A DNA stretch of 64,000 nucleotides from contig FJUW01000006.1 of assembly GCA_900074885.1 (NCBI GenBank), positions 808,512 through 872,511 of the forward strand, in the 5' to 3' direction. Positions within the stretch are counted from its first letter, which is position 1. Each line of letters begins with the position of its first letter. Of this stretch, positions 24,253-36,858 are shown piece by piece. The notes below the pieces were generated by a model. The model searched no databases. It was not told the DNA's origin and saw nothing but the letters and a program-made list of their open reading frames with translations. This stretch comes from Rhynchosporium graminicola (taxonomy: Eukaryota; Ascomycota; Leotiomycetes; Helotiales; Ploettnerulaceae). The translations under genes and the position numbers were made by a program.

Positions 24253-24260
24253 TATATAAA
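24253..24260 (+). promoter_or_regulatory. TATA box of the G3 antisense gene
   Basis: TATATAAA in the conserved context GGGTATATAAAGGAA, pointing away from the 3' LTR toward the antisense gene, 151 bp before its presumed start. The same box is at 38046-38053 (G2, minus), 40565-40572 (G4), 50951-50958 (G5) and 61127-61134 (G6). Confidence 0.6.
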
Positions 24261-25001
24261 GGAAGGGGTTTATTAATATTAGAGCCTTTCCTTTTCAACT
24301 GCGATAACTACTTCAACTTATAAGTTTACTCTCCCTAGACTGCGATATAGCTCCTATAGTAGGTATCGTTACTAACTATTATAGTAGTCTGCTGTAATCT
24401 TATATATTAATCGACCTAATTAACTCTTCTCTTAATATAAGTAAGTTTCCTATCTTAGTTTTAGAGATAGTCCTTAAGTGTAGTATAGGGGTTTCACAGA
24501 TCTATAACGCTAACTCCTGTAGTACCTTTACTAGTTCCTGCCGGTACTCTTTCGGCGGCGTATCGTATATATTACCTACGATATATTCGCGCTTTCCTTA
24601 AGATAAAGTATAATAATACTCCTGTTTTATAACTCTTATACTTGTTTAATAAGCTTAACTCTAAGCTTTATAAGTATTATTCGGCGTTAAAGAGTAGTTA
24701 TAAGCATATAAGTTACTTAAATATAAACGTAGTTATATATACTAACGCGTTATAGTTACTTAACTACGTTAATATAGAGTATACTATTTTATCCGGTTTA
24801 CTTCTTAGTAGTAAAGCTAAAGACGCGGAGCTGAATCGGGGTAGTATTATAGCTACTTGTAAGGCTATTAATTAGATCTGTTATCTCGCGAAATCTACTA
24901 CTCTTATTACTACGTTAGAGATTACTATTATATAATTAGTAGAGACTTAAGCTTTAAGGCGTTCTATAGAGAAGGTATTTAAAGAGTTAGAGTTTATTAA
25001 G

Positions 25002-25057
25002 GTAATAAGTTGCGATCCTAAACCCTTAGATACTAGTACGATACTAACGCGATATAG
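25002..25057 (+). other. Intron in the G3 antisense gene (56 bp)
   Basis: GTAATAAGT donor, TACTAAC branch motif at 25042-25048 and TATAG acceptor. It joins ...E-F-I-K to D-L-D-L-L in phase 0. G5 has the same 56-bp interval at 51675-51730, and G4 has the same donor and branch. Confidence 0.65.
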
Positions 25058-25289
25058 GATTTAGATCTTCTAATAGTCGATTCGGCGAAGTCTAAGTTAA
25101 TAGCTGAAATAGCGTTAAAGCAGACGAAAGAATTAAATAGTATTATATAGGAATTTGCGAAGAAAGCTATATTTAAGGTTACGATATCTGATACGAGGAG
25201 AAAGAGGAATTTGCCTTCTAGTTTAGAGATAGTATCAGATCTAGATACTCCCGGACCCTCTCTAAAGAAGAAAGCCCGTGGGATTAGCT

Positions 25290-25290
25290 N
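25290..25290. other. Single-N assembly joint with 667-bp flanking repeat
   Basis: 25291-25957 repeats 24623-25289, and the left copy ends exactly at the N. The few mismatches sit near the contig ends. Confidence 0.9.
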
Positions 25291-26115
25291 TATTTTAGAA
25301 CTCTTATACTTATTTAATAAGCTTAACTCTAAGCTTTATAAGTATTATTCGGCGTTAAAGAGTAGTTATAAGCATATAAGTTACTTAAATATAAACGTAG
25401 TTATATATACTAACGTGTTATAGTTACTTAACTACGTTAATATAGAGTATACTATTTTATCCGGTTTACTTCTTAGTAGTAAAGCTAAAGACGCGGAGCT
25501 GAATCGGGGTAGTATTATAGCTACTTGTAAGGCTATTAATTAGATCTGTTATCTCGCGAAATCTACTACTCTTATTACTACGTTAGAGATTACTATTATA
25601 TAATTAGTAGAGACTTAAGCTTTAAGGCGTTCTATAGAGAAGGTATTTAAAGAGTTAGAGTTTATTAAGGTAATAAGTTGCGATCCTAAACCCTTAGATA
25701 CTAGTACGATACTAACGCGATATAGGATTTAGATCTTCTAATAGTCGATTCGGCGAAGTCTAAGTTAATAGCTGAAATAGCGTTAAAGCAGACGAAAGAA
25801 TTAAATAGTATTATATAGGAATTTGCGAAGAAAGCTATATTTAAGGTTACGATATCTGATACGAGGAGAAAGAGGAATTTGCCTTCTAGTTTAGAGATAG
25901 TATCAGATCTAGATACTCCCGGACCCTCTCTAAAGAAGAAAGCCCGTGGGATTAGCTATTATACTCGGTCTACTACTAGGGCTACGTTAGCAGATTTAAG
26001 TAAGGAGTTAGATATAATAGTTCCGGTTCTAGATATTCCAGATTTACTAGAAGCTCCGAAGGACTTAGGAGAGAAAGCTAGTGAAATAGAAGTAATTAAA
26101 GAAGTAGAGTTTTAG

Positions 26116-29100
26116 ATACGGCGTTATTATAAAGTATAATCGGGGGATTATTCCTAGTAATAAATTCTGATACTAGTAACTATAATAGCTTATTATCCTC
26201 TAAGTAACTATAGTTATCTATTCCGTCTACCTAGGCCTTAATCTACTAATCTAGTTTACGCGGAGGTCTAGGTTTACTTAGGTTAGTAGCATAGAAGTCT
26301 CTGAGCTTATACAGAGTACCTATTAGGTCAGAAGTATTATACTAAGTTAAGTCCGGGTCGTAGCCTAGCTAGCTAACTTAATACTTTAGATTACCTCTTA
26401 GGAGCTATATAGCGAGTATATCTTATAACTCCTACTCTTCTTAAGTAGAAATAACCTCAAGGGGTAGGTTTAGTAACTCCTAGCATAGTAAAAAGTCGTC
26501 CGGGTCCTTGAAGAGTAATTCGGGGGCGAATATATCGTATATAGAAGATCCCGGGGGTAAATCTAGCTTATAGGAGTATCCGATCTTAGCTAGGACCTAG
26601 TATAGTCCTGCCTAAAGACTAGATAGCTTCTTACTTAGCTAGTAATTCTTAAGGTTCCTTATAGAGAGAAATACCTTATCTCTAACTTCCTAGTCGATAC
26701 TATGCCGTTTCGGGTTAGTTACGGCGCTTATTTTATACTAAGTAGCTAGTATATTAGCTTTTATAACCTTAATAGCGGATTTAGTATATTTAGCTAGGGA
26801 TTTAGTATTAGTATAGTTAAGCTTCTCTTATAGTATTAATCCGGTAGGTTACTTCTAGTCTTAGCTATTCCGTAGTAGTATACTATATTTAAGAGTATAT
26901 AGCGCTATACCGATAGAGTCGTAAGGTAGAGTTACTTAAGCGCGGTCTATTATTAGTAGTAGTTCGCCCTAGTTACTCTAGTAGTAATTAACGAAAAGTC
27001 TAAGGCGTTAGTTAATATACTGATTTATAATCTCCGTTTATCTGTTAGTTTACTAGTAGAAGGAAGTAGAGAGCTTAACCTTAACTCTAATTATACGGCA
27101 AAACTCTTACTAGAAGGATAAGACTAACTAAGCTCCTTAGTCGGATATAATTAACTCAGGGGTATATCCGAAACGATATATCTATTAGATAAATAACATC
27201 GCTATCCCGCGGGTATCGATATTATAGTAGCACGGTATCGATACGGAGTCTTTCCTTAGGCAGTCGATAAATACTAATATCTTATTAAATCCTTAGTTAT
27301 TAGGCGGGAAGTCCTTAAAATCTATAGCTAAGTGCTATATAAAGTAGCTAGGTACTAGTAAGGGGTGGAGGAATCCTTACTATTTCGTTTACTTCGGATA
27401 AGAGTACTAATAGGGGCGGTAATTATAAGTATACTGTTTTATATCCGATACGAGTCCTTTCTAGTAGTAATAGGTAGAAATTATTTCAGTAGTCTTACGA
27501 GTATTCGGATAAGCAGAGGAAACTTAATCGTAGACTTCGCTGATTAAACAGGTATATAGCGGGGTATAGCGTTATACGTATAGATAACTATTATAAAGTA
27601 GTAAACTATTATTAATAGTATAGCTATCTCCTAATATATTCTGTTTATTAGAGAATAATTCTTAGTTGAATTAGTATAGCTTCTCGATTAAATCAAAGGA
27701 ATTACGTATAGGTTCCGGTAGTATATTAGTCCCTAGTGATATTAGGTATATATAACTGATTTAATCGATATAATACTTAGCTAGTTCCGCGTTAATCCTA
27801 AGGTCTAAGCGGTCTAGAAGTAGTAAAACCCGAGATCTACTATCCTGTTTCTATTATTCCTATATCCTTAGATCTTATTCCATATAGCTAAGGATATAAG
27901 CTTTAGCGTTATCTTTACTAAGCGTATATATAATTTAAAAGTTAAATTCGGAAAGGAATTCTATATATCTAGCTTACTTACTAGTTAGGACCTTAGTAGT
28001 TATAAAGTATTCTAAGGATCGATAGTCCGTAAATACGCTGGTATAGCGTCGTAGAGATATGAGTTCCGGTCTCTATTTCCGGAAAGACTTAATAATAGCG
28101 TATAGCTCCTTATTATAGATCTCCTAGTTTAGTTTATATCTATTAAGAACATAGGAGTAGAATCTAATTAGATACTACTAGTTATCTTTATATAATTAGG
28201 AGATAACTCTAGTTATTATACCGTCAGAAGTATTAGTTTCTAGTTTAGTCTATAATTTAGGGTCGAAATAGTATAGTTTCTGTACTAATAGTAGCTATTA
28301 ATATAAATCGTCGAAGGACTTCTTATAATTATCAGTGAAATTCTATAGTACTATAGGCCGAGTGAGCACTAAGAGAGGTTTAGCGATAAGGCCGAAATTC
28401 CGAATAAATTAATAATAGAACCTATAGAATCCTAGGAAGGATTTTATAGCTATTATTATTTCGGGGTACTTCTAGTCTATTAATAGTACTACCTTCTCGG
28501 GATCTGGCTTGATTCCGTTAGTAGTAATAATATATCCGAGGTATTTAGTCCGGGTAACGTAGAATTCGCTTTTCTTAATATCCACCTGAAGTCTAGTATC
28601 TATTAAGCGTTATAGTACTAATTTAATATATTCCTTATATTCCTAGAGTATTTCCGAGTATATAAGGATATTATCTAGGTAAGCTATATAGAAATTATCT
28701 AAGTAGTCTAGTAGTATATTATTCATATATTACTAGTACGTACTAAGTCCGTTATAAAGCCTAAAAGGTAGTACTTTATATTTATAGGATCTGAAGCGGG
28801 TTCGGAAAGTAGTATACTCCTCGGATTCGGGGTCTATACGGATATAGTTAAATACTACTCGGATATCTAGTTTAGTAAAGATTACTACTTTAGATATACG
28901 AGTTAAGAGCTTATCGATCCTAGGTATTAGGTATAAATCCCTTCGAGTGATCGCATTAAGCTTACGATAGTTAATACAGAAGCGTAATCCTCTATCGGCC
29001 TTTTTAATAAATAGTATAAGTGATATAAAGGGACTTTAGCTGGATTCGATGAATCCCTTATCTAGGTTCTCTATAAGATACTTCTTAGTCACTCGTAATT

Positions 29101-31800
29101 CGTCCGTAGATTACCGATATAGGGGCGAATATACGTTAGGTAATAGTTCTTCTAGAATAATTTTATAATTATATAGGCGATATAGTAGAAGAATATTAGA
29201 ATTTCGCTTCGAAAAGGCTTCCTTAAGGGTACGGTACTATTCCGGTAGCTTTTCGGCTACGAGTCGTTCGGTATCGGGATCCTTAGGAGAGTCGCTATTT
29301 AGATAGTCTTATAAGAGGCGGTCTATCTCGTAGATACTAGTAAAGAATAATTCGGAACCTTTATATTTTATATTAAAATAAAAAGCTATAGTACTAATTT
29401 AGTAAATTAGAACTAGTTTCTAGATCCTCGGAGGTTAAGAGGAGCACTTATAGTAGGGTTTCAGCGTAAGTACTTTTCTCGATGAATTCGGAGCGGAAAG
29501 GGGTTCGGATTCCTTAGCGATAAGCGGAAATAAGTTAAAGGATAGGGATAATATATTAATATACCGTATCGCTACTGTTTAGTATAATCGGCGTTAGTCT
29601 AGCTAGTTTATAGCTGAGTCTCGCGCGTCAGTATCGATTTAGTAAGATCGATTGATACTAAGTTTATAAAGTAGTAGAGTTATAATTATCTCCTTATTAT
29701 ATCAGAAGGTAGCTAGATAGTATTCCGACTATAGTAGCTTATAGTAGAGCGTATCTAGCTTAACCTGAAATCGTCGTATCTATTTAATACTAATAATTAT
29801 ATCTTATTATCCTAAATCGAGGAGAATAAAAGAGTAGTTATAAATACGCTTACTGTTAATAGAAAGGTATAAACGTATGAAATAGGTGATATAAGTTCTA
29901 ATAGACTATTAGAAACTACGTATTAGAATAGAATAAGGCAGTAGCTCGATTTTGATACTAAGGGCCCCTAATAGTCGTCCGGTAAGAGTACGATTAATAA
30001 ATAGATAACCGTTCGCTCTAGTATCGATTAAGCTATTCATAGAGACTCCTAGCCTATTTATACTAACTATAGTCAGGTATATGAATTACTTACCTCTTAT
30101 CAAGGAGTTAAAGTCTAGATTAGAGAGATTATACTTACGTAGACCTAGGAAGGAGTTTTTACCTAGGCCTTATCGTTTCCCTCTAGTATTAGTCCAGATT
30201 CGGAGGGTACGTCTTCTACTGCTTCCTTAGTTACTTAATCCTCTTCCGGAAATTCATCGATTAATTAAACCTTAGGCAGGTTAGGGCAGTTTAGCTTAAT
30301 ATAACTAAGCTATCTATAACTATAATACCTAAGGGGTTCTCCGGTCGAGGTAGCAGGGCGTTTTAGCGCGGAAGGAGTACTAGACTATACCGGGGTAGAG
30401 GTACGTATATATAGTACGAGAGTAGTTTATCGAGGAGCTAAGCTTAAGGACCGGTAAGAGGTAGAACTAATAGTAGTCGCGGTAGTAATAGTAAGCTTAT
30501 AGTGCTATACCTAGGCAGTAGCTTTCTCAGGATAGGTACGTTCTGAGTTATAGCGACGCTTAGTATTAAAAGAAAGTAAGGATCTAACTATAGAAGCGTA
30601 ATCCTTATTCTATATTAGTTTAATAATAAGGGTTAAAGCGCGTAAGGATAGTATAATCTTATCTTATATATAGAAGAACTACTCCTTCTTTTTAACTTTA
30701 CTTTAGATAGTAGCGCTTTAAAATCGATTACGAAACTCGGTGAAGGTCTCGCGTATATAGCTAGGTTATTATATTTTCAGGCGATAGAAAGCGTTATAGT
30801 AGTTATCTTCCTCTAAACCGGTAAGAAAGTTCTCCTCTAATAAGGAGATTATTTTATTACTAGTTTTAAACTCGTTAGCGAGGTACTAAGGCGTAAGATA
30901 CTCCTTAGCTAATCTAGTAACTAGCCCCTATACGAGAACGCGCCGGGAGAAGTCCGTAGGGTAGTAGTCGGCGTTCATAGCTAGCCGGTATCGTATCGAT
31001 ACTTTCTATTAGAGGAAGGTAAGGTCCGATCTATTATCTAAGAGTAGGATCTTCTTAGTAAGATAAGACTTCTTAGGGCGTGACTCTACCGATTCGGCGC
31101 CGGGAGAGGAAGATAGTTTATTAGGAATAGTATCCTCTCTCTTAGTACTACGTATTAGAATAGAGTTTATTAAGTTATTAAACTCCGCTATACGCGGAGA
31201 TTATAGTATTAGTTCTAGTAGGAGAGTCGAAGATAAGCGAGGGACCCTTATAAAGAACTTATCTTATACGGAGATTAGTCTATCTATAGTATCTTCTAGA
31301 GAATTATTCTTTTCCTCCTAGTCCGCTAATCGTTATAAGAGGGAACGGATCAGGTTCGAGTTACCTGCGGTAGTAAGAGTACTTAGCGATTATACTCCTA
31401 GTGAATTTCGCTTTTGTTTTCCTTTCCCTCTTAGTTAGTACTTCCTTAATAAAGTATTAACATTCTCTAGGGCAGGAGATATTTAAGGTAAGGAAGGGTA
31501 TAATAAGTTAAGTTCGGAGGTAGAGCGAGAGGGATCGCGTCGAGTTCCCCTAGAACTAGAGGGGTCTCTAGTTTATTAGTTAAGAGCTATAATAGTAGCT
31601 TAAAAAGGGGTATATCGGGGCTATTTCAGCGGCAATACGTAGAGGTTAAAGTTCCAGGGTATTTATTATACTTTCTTCAAAATCTATCTATAATTCCTTT
31701 ATACTAAGGGAGTTATTAAAGAAGCGTTAGCGAAGACCTCCTCTATTATACTATTTGCGATAAGCTAAATCAAACCCTAATTCATAGTTATCCGAGAGAT
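26116..31800 (-). pseudogene. G3 gag-pol relic with chromodomain
   Basis: Minus strand, 5' to 3': gag (about 31750 down to 30350) with a knuckle near 30280-30330; protease L-I-D-T-R-A near 30030-30015; RT with LDKGFIE and LRFYI-YRKLN-type motifs around 29230-28560; a catalytic Y-L-D-N at about 28681-28670 in place of YLDD; RNase H; integrase HHCC zone near 27530-27400; and a C-terminal chromodomain at about 26448-26241. The chromodomain places it in the chromovirus branch of Ty3/gypsy. Loss of the second catalytic Asp and many RIP stops make it inactive. Its end abuts the 3' end of the antisense gene. Confidence 0.85.
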
Positions 31801-31900
31801 CTCTAGTATCTCGGCTATATACGAGTAGTTATCGAATAACTAACTTAGTAGTAAGATATTATAGTAAGCTATCTCCGGATATCTTAATCTTTTTATTTAA

Positions 31901-32168
31901 TATAAAAATATAAGACTTAAAGAAGTATATAAGTAAGAATAAAAAAGTAAGGAGGCTAAGAGAAATCTTATATAGTCTACTACGAAGGAAACAAAAAGAT
32001 AAGGAAGGAAGAAGAAGAGAGATAGAGTATAAAGCACCTTATATATATACGCCGGTACTAGTCTGATACTATACCGCGTCGGATACTAGTTCTGCCGGGA
32101 TACTTGTGAACTTAGGCCCTATTATCTATCCTTCTTCTCATGTGATATTCAGGTGAGCTATCGTCACA
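31901..32168 (-). repeat. G3 5' LTR (268 bp)
   Basis: Starts TATAAAAATATAAGACTT and ends GAGCTATCGTCACA, directly followed by the GATTC duplication. Confidence 0.92.
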
Positions 32169-32173
32169 GATTC

Positions 32174-35100
32174 TAATATTCTTCCGCTATATCGCTTATA
32201 TAATTATAAAATCATTCTAGAAGAACTATTATCTAATATATATTCGCTCTTATATTAATAATCTATAGACGAACTATAAGTAACTAAGGAGTACCTTATA
32301 GAAAACCTAGATAAGGGATTTATCGAATTTAGCTAAAGTCCCTTTATATTACTTATACTATTCGTTAAGAAGGCCGATAGAGGATTACGCTTCTATATCA
32401 ACTATCGTAAGCTTAATACGATCACTCGAAAGGATTCCTACCTGATACCTAAGATCGATAAGCTCTTAACTTATATATCTAAAGTAGTAATCTTTAGTAA
32501 ACTAGATATCCGAGTAGTATTTAACTATATCTATATAGACTCCGAATCCGAGGAGTATACTACCTTCCGAACTCGCTTCAGATCCTATAAATATAAAGTA
32601 CTACTTTTTAGGCTCTATAATAGACTTAGTACGTACTAGCGATATATAAATAATATACTACTAGATTACCTAGATAATTTCTATATAGCTTACCTAGATA
32701 ATATCCTTATATACTCGGAAACACTCTAGGAATATAAGGAATATATTAAATTAGTACTATAACGCTTAATAGATACCGGACTTTAAGTAAATATTAAGAA
32801 AAGCGAATTCTATATTACTCGGACTAAATACCTTAGATATATCGTTACTACTAACGGAATCGAGCTAGATCCTGAGAAGGTAGTACTATTAGTAGACTAG
32901 AAGTACCCCGAAATAATAATAGCTATAAAATCCTTCCTAGGATTCTATAGGTTCTACTATTAATTTATTCGGAATTTCGGCCTTATCGCTAAACCTCTCT
33001 TAGTACTCACTCGGCCTATAGTACTATGGAATTTCACTAATAATTATAAGAAGTCCTTCGACGATTTATATTAATAGCTACTATTAGTATAGAAACTATA
33101 CTATTTCGACCCTAAATTATAAACTAAACTAGAAACTAATACCTCCGATAGTATAATAGCTAGAGTTATCTCCTAATTATATAAAGATAACTAGTAGTAT
33201 CTAATTAGATTCTACTCCTATATTCTTAATAGATATAANAGAAACTATACTATTTCGACCCTAAATTATAAACTAAACTAGAAACTAATACCTCCGATAG
33301 TATAATAGCTAGAGTTATCTCCTAATTATATAAAGATAACTAGTAGTATCTAATTAGATTCTACTCCTATATTCTTAATAGATATAAACTAAACTAGAAG
33401 ATCTATAATAAAGAGCTATATACTATTATTAAGTCTTTCCGGAAATAGAGACCGGAACTTATATCTTTACGATACTATACCGGCGTATATATAGACTATC
33501 GATCCTTAGAGTACTTTATAACTACTAAGGTCTTAATTAGTAAGTAAACTAGATAAATAAAATTCCTTTCCGAATTCAACTTTCAAATTATATATATACT
33601 TAGTAAAGATAATACTAAAGCTAATATCCTTAGCTATAAGGAATAAGATCTAAGGATATAGGAATAATAGAAATAAGATAATAGATCTCGGGTTTTATTA
33701 CCTCTAAACCGCTTAGACCCTAGGATTAACGCGGAACTAGCTAAGTATTATATCGATTAAATCAGTTATATATACCTAATATCGCTAGGGACTAATACGC
33801 TACCGGAACTTATATATAATTCCTTTGATTTAATTGAGAAACTATACTAATTTAACTAAGAATCATTCTCTAATAAATAGAATATATTAGGAGATAGCTA
33901 TATTATTAATAATAGTTTACTACTTTAAAATAGTCGTCTATACGTATAACGCTATACCCCGCTATATACTCGTTTAATCAGCGAAATCTATAATTAAGTT
34001 TCTTCCGCTTATCTAAATACTCGTAAGACCGCTGAAATAATTTCCACCTATTATTACTAGAAAGGACTTATATTAGATATAAAATAGTATACTTGTAATT
34101 ACCGCCCCTATTAGTACTCTTATCCGAAGCAAACGAAATAGTAAGGATTCCTATACTTATTACTAGTACCTAGCTACTCTATATAATACCTAGCTATAGA
34201 TTTTAAGGACTTCCCGCCTGATAACTAAGGATTTAATAAGATATTAGTATTTATCGACTGCCTAAGGAAGGACTCTGTATTAATATTATACTATTATAAT
34301 ATCGATACCCGCGGAATAGCGATATTATTTATCTAATAGATATATCGTTTCAGATATACCCTTAAGTTAATTATATCCGACCGAGGAGCTTAGTTAGTCT
34401 TATCCTTCTAATAAGAGTTTTACTATATAATTAGAGTTAAGGTTAAGCTCTCTACTTCATTCTACTAGTAAACTAATAGATAAACGGAGATTATAAATCA
34501 GTATATTAACTAACGCTTTAGACCTTTTATTAATTACTACTAGAGTAATTAGAGCGAACTACTACTAATAATAAACCGCGCTTAAGTAATCCTGCCTTAC
34601 GACTCTATTAGTATAGTACCTTATACTCTTAAATACGATATACTATTACGGAATAGCTAGAACTAGAAGTAACTCACCGGATCGATACCGTAAGAGAAGC
34701 TTAACTATACCGATACTAAATCCTTAATTAAACGTGCTAAATCCGCTATTAAGGTTATAAAAGCTAATATACTAGTTACTTAGTATAAGATAAGCGCTAT
34801 AACTAACCCGAAACGGCATAATATCGACTAGGAAGTTAGAAATAAGGTATTTCTCTCTATAAGGAACCTTAAGAATTACTAGCTAAGTAAGAAGCTATCT
34901 AGTCTCTAGGCAGGACTATACTAAGTCTTAGCTAAGATCAGATACTCTTATAAGCTAGATTTACCCTTAGGATCTTCTATTTATAATATATTCGCTCTCG
35001 AATTACTCTTTAAGGACTCGGACGACCTATTACTAAGCTAGGAGTTATAAAACCTACTCCCGGAAGTTATCGCTACTTAAGAAGAGTAAGAGTTATAAGA

Positions 35101-35405
35101 TATACTCGCTATATAGCTCCTAAGAGGTAATCTAAAGTATTAAGTTAGCTAGCTAAGCTATAACCCGGACCTAACTTAGTATAACGCTTCTGACCTAATA
35201 AGTGCTCTATATAAGCTCAGAGACTTCTATGCTACTAACCTAAGTAAACCTAGACTTTCGCGTAAACTAAAATAGTAGATTAAGGCCTAAGAAGACGGAA
35301 TAGATAACTATAGTTACTTAGAGGATAATAAGCTATTATAATTACTAGTATTAGAATTTATTACTAAGGATAATCCCCCTATTATACTCTATAATAACGC
35401 TATAT
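32174..35405 (+). pseudogene. G2 pol relic: RT, RNase H, integrase, chromodomain
   Basis: Continuation of the G2 frame after G3. RT begins with E-N-L-D-K-G-F-I-E. F-V-K-K-A-D-R-G-L-R-F and Y-R-K-L-N-T-I-T-R-K-D follow, and the catalytic box at 32691-32702 reads Y-L-D-N. K-K-S-E-F and S-F-L-G-F-Y-R-F-Y mark the thumb and connection. The integrase zinc domain is at about 33990-34115, the core with VFIDCLRK at about 34190-34480, and the chromodomain at about 35073-35280 (LRGNLKYQVS, then NASDLISA). Stops are RIP type. 33240-33387 repeats 33091-33238 across the N at 33239. Confidence 0.85.
33239..33239. other. Single-N assembly joint with 148-bp flanking repeat
   Basis: 33240-33387 repeats 33091-33238, within the RNase H region of G2. 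Confidence 0.88.
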
Positions 35406-36273
35406 CTAGAACTCTATTTCTTTAACTACTCCTACTTTACTAGTTTTCTCTCCTAAGTTCTCCGGAGCTTCTAGTAAATCTAGAATATCTAGAACTAGAA
35501 CTACTACGTCTAACTCCTTACCTAAATCTATTAATATAGCCCTAGTAGCAGACCGAGTATAATAGCTAATCCTATAAGCTTTCTTCTTTAGAGAGGGTCC
35601 GAGAGTATCTAGATCTGATACTATCTTTAAACTAGAAAGCAAATACCTCTTTCCCCTAGTATTAGATATTATAACTTTAAATATAGCTTTCTTCGCAAAT
35701 TCCCGTATAATAATATTTAACTCCTTTATCTACTTTAACGCTATTTATACTATTAACTTAGACTTCGCTGAATCTACTATTAAAAGATCTAGATCTTATA
35801 TTATATTAGTATTATACTAGTATCTAAGGGTTTAAGATCATAACTTATTACTTTAATAAACTCTAACTCCTTAAATACTTTATCTATAGAACGCCTTAAA
35901 GCTTAAGTCTCTACTAATTATATAATAGTAATCTCTAATATAGTAATAAGAGTAGTAGATTTCGCGAGATAATAGATCCGATTAATAGCCTTATAAGTAG
36001 TTATAATACCGCCCCGATTTAGTTCCGCGTCCTTAGCTTTACCGCTAGGAAGTAACCCGGATAAAATAATATATTCTATATTAATATAATTAGGTAACTA
36101 TAATACGTTAGTATATATAATTATATTTAGGTTTAAGTAACTTATATACTTACAACTACTCTTTAACGCTAAATAATACTTATAAAGCTTAGAGTTAAGC
36201 TTATTAAATAAGTATAAGAGTTCTAAAATAGGAGTATTATAGTACTTTATCTTAAGGAAAGCGCGAATATATT
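35406..36273 (-). pseudogene. Duplicated 3' part of the G2 antisense gene (likely assembly copy)
   Basis: Identical over its final 78 codons to 36859-37095. It belongs to the 1452-bp block 34822-36273 that is repeated as 36275-37726 across the N at 36274. It should probably be merged with the full copy at 36859-37902. Confidence 0.7.
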
Positions 36274-36274
36274 N
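36274..36274. other. Single-N assembly joint with 1452-bp flanking repeat
   Basis: 36275-37726 repeats 34822-36273. Removing one copy is needed to give G2 the same length as G3. Confidence 0.92.
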
Positions 36275-36858
36275 TATTAACTAGGAAGTTAGAGATAAGG
36301 TATTTCTCTCTATAAGGAACCTTAAGAATTACTAGCTAAGTAAGAAGCTATCTAGTCTCTAGGCAGGACTATACTAAGTCTTAGCTAAGATCAGATACTC
36401 TTATAAGCTAGATTTACCCTTAGGATCTTCTATTTATAATATATTCGCTCTCGAATTACTCTTTAAGGACTCGGACGACCTATTACTAAGCTAGGAGTTA
36501 TAAAACCTACTCCCGGAAGTTATCGCTACTTAAGAAGAGTAAGAGTTATAAGATATACTCGCTATATAGCTCCTAAGAGGTAATCTAAAGTATTAAGTTA
36601 GCTAGCTAAGCTATAACCCGGACCTAACTTAGTATAACGCTTCTGACCTAATAAGTGCTCTATATAAGCTCAGAGACTTCTATGCTACTAACCTAAGTAA
36701 ACCTAGACTTTCGCGTAAACTAAAATAGTAGATTAAGGCCTAAGAAGACGGAATAGATAACTATAGTTACTTAGAGGATAATAAGCTATTATAATTACTA
36801 GTATTAGAATTTATTACTAAGGATAATCCCCCTATTATACTCTATAATAACGCTATAT
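36275..36858 (+). pseudogene. Duplicated 3' end of G2 pol, integrase tail and chromodomain (likely assembly copy)
   Basis: Second copy of 34822-35405, containing the chromodomain at about 36526-36733. It is followed by the convergent antisense gene. Confidence 0.75.

Larger units (their letters stand above)
24404..26115 (+). pseudogene. Antisense gene of G3, spliced, unknown function
   Basis: Lies opposite to pol, between the chromodomain and the 3' LTR. The presumed start is ATA at 24404-24406, read as a RIP-mutated ATG. One frame can be followed from about 24500 with only a few TAA/TAG in about 200 codons, to a 56-bp intron at 25002-25057 (GTAATAAGT, branch TACTAAC, TATAG), phase 0. The second exon runs open for its last 78 codons to TAG at 26113-26115. 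The protein is helical and Lys/Glu/Leu-rich, with a basic GPSLKKK segment and an acidic C-terminus. I recognise no known domain. A possible upstream intron (GTAAGTTTCC) is unresolved. The N at 25290 duplicates 667 bp, so 24623-25289 and 25291-25957 are one stretch. Confidence 0.62.
23724..32168 (-). mobile_element. Ty3/gypsy chromovirus G3, complete
   Basis: Minus-strand element with 268-bp LTRs (3' LTR 23724-23991, 5' LTR 31901-32168) and a perfect target duplication GATTC (23719-23723, 32169-32173) inside G2. Polypurine tract as nine C at 23995-24003. It spans 8445 bp as assembled, 7777 bp after removing the repeat at the N at 25290. It carries the full gene set plus the antisense gene. It inserted after G2. 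Confidence 0.93.

Noticed and set aside
24415..24500. A first intron in the antisense gene starting at GTAAGTTTCC
   Set aside because: The donor is convincing, but the acceptor differs between G3, G4 and G5 and no choice keeps the frame in all of them. It is left unresolved and not annotated.
27365..27547. 60-codon open frame on the plus strand
   Set aside because: It lies opposite to the G3 integrase and is not open in G4 or G5 at the same place.
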